From Pseudomonas sp. M30-35 (lineage in GTDB: Bacteria > Pseudomonadota > Gammaproteobacteria > Pseudomonadales > Pseudomonadaceae): 64,000 nt of DNA. This document shows positions 60,986 to 64,000 of this stretch, one piece after another (position 1 is the first letter of the stretch; each line of letters opens with the position of its first letter). The notes under the pieces are model-generated. The model made no database searches. It worked only from the letters and a program-made list of their open reading frames with translations, and was not told the DNA's origin. The position numbers were made by a program, and so were the translations under genes. Location: NCBI RefSeq assembly GCF_002163625.1, contig NZ_CP020892.1, positions 1,612,001-1,676,000 of the forward strand, in the 5' to 3' direction.

Positions 60986-63067
60986 TCATTTTTTAACCAG
61001 CGCAGAGGTCAGGTTCAGGTAGTCGAGCAGAATCTGCCCAGCTTCGCTGAGGAAGGCATCATCTTCAGGCTTGGTTTTCTTGTCCGGGTCGGGAACTGCC
61101 TCTTCATCGACTTCTTTGAGTTTGGTCAGCAGTTCTTCGCCTTTGGACTTGCGCAGCTTGTTCTCGATGGCCAGTTGCTCGCCCTCGATTTGCTTGTGCT
61201 GTGCGCGGCGCGTGACTTCATTGAGGCTCACCTTGGTTTCTTTCATGAGCTTTTGCGCAAGCGCTAGGCGTTCACGAGAGAAGGTGAAGTCAGGATTTTG
61301 CGCAGTACGTTCCTCATAGTGCTCTTTGAGGCGCGCAAGGTAAGGTTTGAACGGATCACGCTCAGGCTTGATGGCCGGGCTGATGGTGTCCCAAGGCATG
61401 GCTTCAGGCAGAGCGCTTTCGCCAATTTCTTTGGTGTCCATTACATCCGGATAAGCAATATCAGGCAGTACACCCTGATTTTGCGTGCTTTGACCAGAAA
61501 CCCGATAGAACTTAGCCAGGGTCAGCTTTAGCTCGCCGTGGTTAAGTGGCTGAATCGTCTGCACGGTGCCTTTACCGAAGGTCTGGCCGCCGATGATCAG
61601 GGCGCGGTGGTAGTCCTGCATGGCACCCGCGAAAATCTCCGAGGCTGAGGCAGACAGGCGGTTAACCAACAACACCATTGGCCCTTTGTAGAAGATGCCA
61701 GGGTTTTCATCGTTAAGTACATCAACCCGGCCGTCGCTGTTGCGCACTAACACTGTCGGGCCTTGATCGATAAACAGGCCTGTCAGTTCGGTGGCTTCTT
61801 GCAGAGAGCCGCCGCCGTTGTTGCGCAGGTCGATGACCACGCCATCTACTTTTTCTTTATTCAACTCTGTCAGCACACGCTTGACGTCACGCGTGGTGCT
61901 CTTGTAGTTGGGATCGCCGGCACGGAAGGCTTTGAAATCGAGGTAAAACGCAGGGATTTCAATGACGCCAAGCTTATAGTCACGACCATCGTGCTTGAGC
62001 TTGAGAATCGATTTCTGCACCGCTTGATCTTCAAGTTTGACCGCTTCACGGACGATGGTGACGGTCTTGCTGGTCTGGTCATTCGGCGCGTTGCTCGCCG
62101 GAATCACGTCGAGGCGAACCTTCGAGCCTTTAGGGCCGCGAATCAGCTTAACCACCTCGTCCAGACGCCAGCCGATGACATCAACCATTTCGTCATCGCC
62201 TTGGGCGACGCCAATGATTTTATCCGCAGGGGAAATTTGCTTGCTCTTTTCGGCAGGGCCGGCCGGAACCAGGCGTACGACTTTGACGTTGTCATTATCG
62301 CTTTGCAGAACCGCGCCAATACCTTCGAGCGACAAACTCATGTTGATGTCGAAGTTTTCCGCGTTATCCGGTGACAGATAAGAGGTATGCGGATCGTAAG
62401 ACATCGCAAAAGCGTTGATGTAGGTCTGGAAGATATCTTCGCTACGGGTTTGATCAAGACGAACCAGTTGGCGCTTGTAGCGCTTGACCAGCGTTTCTTG
62501 AATTGTCTTGGTGTCTTTGCCCGCAATCTTCTGGCGCAACACTTCATCTTTGACCTGGCGACGCCACAGGTTTTGTAGCGCGGCTTCGTCTTTGACCCAC
62601 GGTGATTTCTCACGGTCGAGAGTCAGTTCTTCATCGACGCTGTAGTCGATCTTGTCTACGCCTTTTTCAAGCATTGCCAAGGCGTAGTTAAGACGGCTTT
62701 TCAGGCGCTGAAGGTGGCGTTTGTACATGACAAAGCCAGGCTCAAGGTTGCCGCCCTTTAGAAAGTCATCGAACTGATCTTTCCACTTGTCGAACTCGGC
62801 GATATCGGCGTCAGTGAAATAACTGCGCTGAGGGTCGAGCATCTTCAAGTAGCCGGCGTAGATGATTTCCGAGCGGGCATCATCGAGCGGGGGCTTACTG
62901 TAGTGGTGGCGCTTGAGCAGCTCCACAACGTTGAGACTTGCAATGACTTGTTCGCGATCAGGCGTCAAATAATCCCAGCTATGATCACTGGTGGTCTTTG
63001 CTGCCAAAGGCAATGCACTCAATCCGAGTGCAAGGGCGAGGGTGGCGCTGATAAATGAACGCTTCAT
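60986..63067 (-). CDS. prc: Prc/Tsp carboxy-terminal processing protease
   Basis: This is a 693-residue periplasmic S41 protease. A signal peptide ends near PLAA (residues 20-24). A helical N-domain is followed by a PDZ domain (about residues 225-320) and the catalytic part with Ser in NRLSASASEIF and Lys in TFGKGTVQ, then a C-terminal DUF3340-type region. It degrades or trims envelope proteins; in P. aeruginosa a Prc (AlgO) influences the sigma-22 pathway. The ATG at 63067 was chosen; 11 upstream codons have no support. Confidence 0.94.
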   Translation of the reverse strand: MKRSFISATLALALGLSALPLAAKTTSDHSWDYLTPDREQVIASLNVVELLKRHHYSKPPLDDARSEIIYAGYLKMLDPQRSYFTDADIAEFDKWKDQFDDFLKGGNLEPGFVMYKRHLQRLKSRLNYALAMLEKGVDKIDYSVDEELTLDREKSPWVKDEAALQNLWRRQVKDEVLRQKIAGKDTKTIQETLVKRYKRQLVRLDQTRSEDIFQTYINAFAMSYDPHTSYLSPDNAENFDINMSLSLEGIGAVLQSDNDNVKVVRLVPAGPAEKSKQISPADKIIGVAQGDDEMVDVIGWRLDEVVKLIRGPKGSKVRLDVIPASNAPNDQTSKTVTIVREAVKLEDQAVQKSILKLKHDGRDYKLGVIEIPAFYLDFKAFRAGDPNYKSTTRDVKRVLTELNKEKVDGVVIDLRNNGGGSLQEATELTGLFIDQGPTVLVRNSDGRVDVLNDENPGIFYKGPMVLLVNRLSASASEIFAGAMQDYHRALIIGGQTFGKGTVQTIQPLNHGELKLTLAKFYRVSGQSTQNQGVLPDIAYPDVMDTKEIGESALPEAMPWDTISPAIKPERDPFKPYLARLKEHYEERTAQNPDFTFSRERLALAQKLMKETKVSLNEVTRRAQHKQIEGEQLAIENKLRKSKGEELLTKLKEVDEEAVPDPDKKTKPEDDAFLSEAGQILLDYLNLTSALVKK

Positions 63068-63194
63068 GCTGATTCGACGTGTGGGCTGTTGATAAAGCAT
63101 ATTAGGCCATCTTTAAGGGCGCCGAGTTCCAACGGCGCAATGCAAAAGCCCGACAGTCGTGCCGGGCTCGGTTCAATTGCACTATGGAGGCAGC

Positions 63195-64000
63195 GTGAAG
63201 TCATTGCAAGGCGTTGAAGGTCGTACTGAGTGGTTAGACACCACAACCCCATCATGTGATGTGGGTGAAATTCGTATAAAAGTGGCTGCAGCAGGGCTCA
63301 ATCGAGCTGATCTACTGCAGCGCGCGGGCCTATATCCGCCGCCACCTGGAGCCAGTACCGCGCTTGGGCTTGAGTGCTCCGGGGTAATTACTGAAGTCGG
63401 TGCGGGCAGTGATTGGCAAGTGGGCGATCGGGTTTGCGCGTTACTGGCCGGTGGCGGTATGGCCGAAGAAGTCGTGGTTGACGGTCGCCATGCCTTGCCT
63501 GTGCCCGAAGGCATTTCCCTGCACGAGGCGGCGGCTATACCTGAAGTGTATGCGACCGCTTGGCTTAACTTATTTCAATTGGCCGGGCTTAAACCGGGTG
63601 AAAAGGTACTGCTGCACGCTGGCGCCAGCGGTGTTGGGTCAGCGGCAATCCAACTGTGTAAGGCCTTTGGTAGCCCTTGCTGGGTTAGTGTGGGTTCGGC
63701 TGATCGCTTAGTTTATTGCGAATCGCTGGGTGCGCAGGGCGGCGTTTTGCGTGGTGAAGAGGGGCCGCAGGCTTTGCGCGACTTTGCCCCCTTTGATGTG
63801 ATTCTCGATCCGGTCGGCGGCAAATATGCGGCGCTGAACCTTGAATTGCTGGGGCTGGATGGTCGTTGGCTGAATATTGGCCTGATGGGCGGGCGCAAGG
63901 CAGAGTTGGATATGGCGTTGCTGCTAAGTAAGCGCGTGCAGTTGATCGGTTCGACTTTGCGCAGCCGCGATGAGCAATTCAAGGCAGATCTGATGAGCGA
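63195..64000 (+). CDS. Quinone oxidoreductase-like MDR dehydrogenase, 5' part
   Basis: This is a zinc-independent medium-chain dehydrogenase/reductase, open at the window edge (first 268 residues). It begins with GTG 63195 behind GGAGG (63186-63190). Markers are AGLNRADLLQRAGLYPPPPG, the strand GLECSGVI, and the nucleotide-binding HAGASGVGSAAIQL. The YPPPPG stretch is typical of the quinone oxidoreductase (PIG3/QorA-like) group. It is divergent from prc. Confidence 0.92.
   Translation, partial: MKSLQGVEGRTEWLDTTTPSCDVGEIRIKVAAAGLNRADLLQRAGLYPPPPGASTALGLECSGVITEVGAGSDWQVGDRVCALLAGGGMAEEVVVDGRHALPVPEGISLHEAAAIPEVYATAWLNLFQLAGLKPGEKVLLHAGASGVGSAAIQLCKAFGSPCWVSVGSADRLVYCESLGAQGGVLRGEEGPQALRDFAPFDVILDPVGGKYAALNLELLGLDGRWLNIGLMGGRKAELDMALLLSKRVQLIGSTLRSRDEQFKADLMS

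Noticed and set aside
63147..63168. Hairpin between prc and the quinone oxidoreductase gene
   Set aside because: It lies between divergent starts, so it cannot terminate either gene; with one mismatch and no known motif a function is not supported.

Overview
This 64 kb window looks like chromosome of a Pseudomonas-type gammaproteobacterium. The gene order ruvC-ruvA-ruvB-ybgC-tolQRAB-pal-cpoB-queE-queC-tRNA-Lys-nadA-bepA-tusA-like-perM-bcp-gcvR-dapA-bamC, and later the block crbS-like / lplT-plsC / BASS / rdgC / fkpA / EAL-GGDEF / prc / quinone oxidoreductase, are both arrangements I know from Pseudomonas aeruginosa and its relatives (from memory, no database search). Individual proteins such as Pal, RuvA, DapA and NadA also read like Pseudomonas orthologues. 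The organism is probably not P. aeruginosa itself: it has tandem DUF2790 genes, a secreted sulfatase and a long-form PurC.

Layout. 1-9.3 kb: Holliday-junction resolution (ruvCAB), cell-envelope constriction (ybgC-tolQRAB-pal-cpoB) and queuosine synthesis (queE, queC), ending at tRNA-Lys. 9.5-19.7 kb: nadA, an IS110-family element with a long, folded left end, bepA, a tusA-like gene, a PerM-type permease, bcp, gcvR, dapA-bamC and purC. 20-24 kb: two DUF2790 paralogues, a secreted Cys-type sulfatase and a secreted cupin. 24.2-29.9 kb: a visibly AT-rich island at tRNA-Ser(CGA), with a degenerate tRNA 3' end on its far side, nearly identical 20-bp repeats just inside both ends, an integrase remnant, a cluster of REP-like repeats, and four same-strand cargo genes that look defence-related. 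These are a HEPN-like protein, a sensor/coiled-coil/PD-(D/E)XK nuclease, a small protein and a DUF4062-winged-helix protein.

30-43 kb: stress and detoxification genes (GST, HIT protein, CGNR regulator facing an alpha/beta hydrolase, Ada, FKBP, OhrR/Ohr), the YdbH-YnbE-YdbL lipid-transport set, a Xre-RES toxin-antitoxin pair, a Sel1-repeat protein and RmuC. 43-54 kb: an SLC5-type hybrid sensor kinase, a GNAT, an AraC regulator with AzlCD, an LplT-PlsC fusion, a Gdx/SugE exporter under a guanidine-II (mini-ykkC) riboswitch, a BASS transporter and RdgC. 54-64 kb: tRNA-Val and tRNA-Asp, FkpA-like lipoprotein, DUF1232, a small XRE operon, a FUSC protein, an EAL-CBS-GGDEF protein, Prc and a quinone oxidoreductase cut by the window edge.

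Most interesting items: the putative defence cargo of the tRNA-Ser island, the bridge-RNA-like fold upstream of the IS110 transposase, the large symmetric operator between the CGNR regulator and the hydrolase, the guanidine-II riboswitch, and the long-form purC at a locus where I expect the short form.
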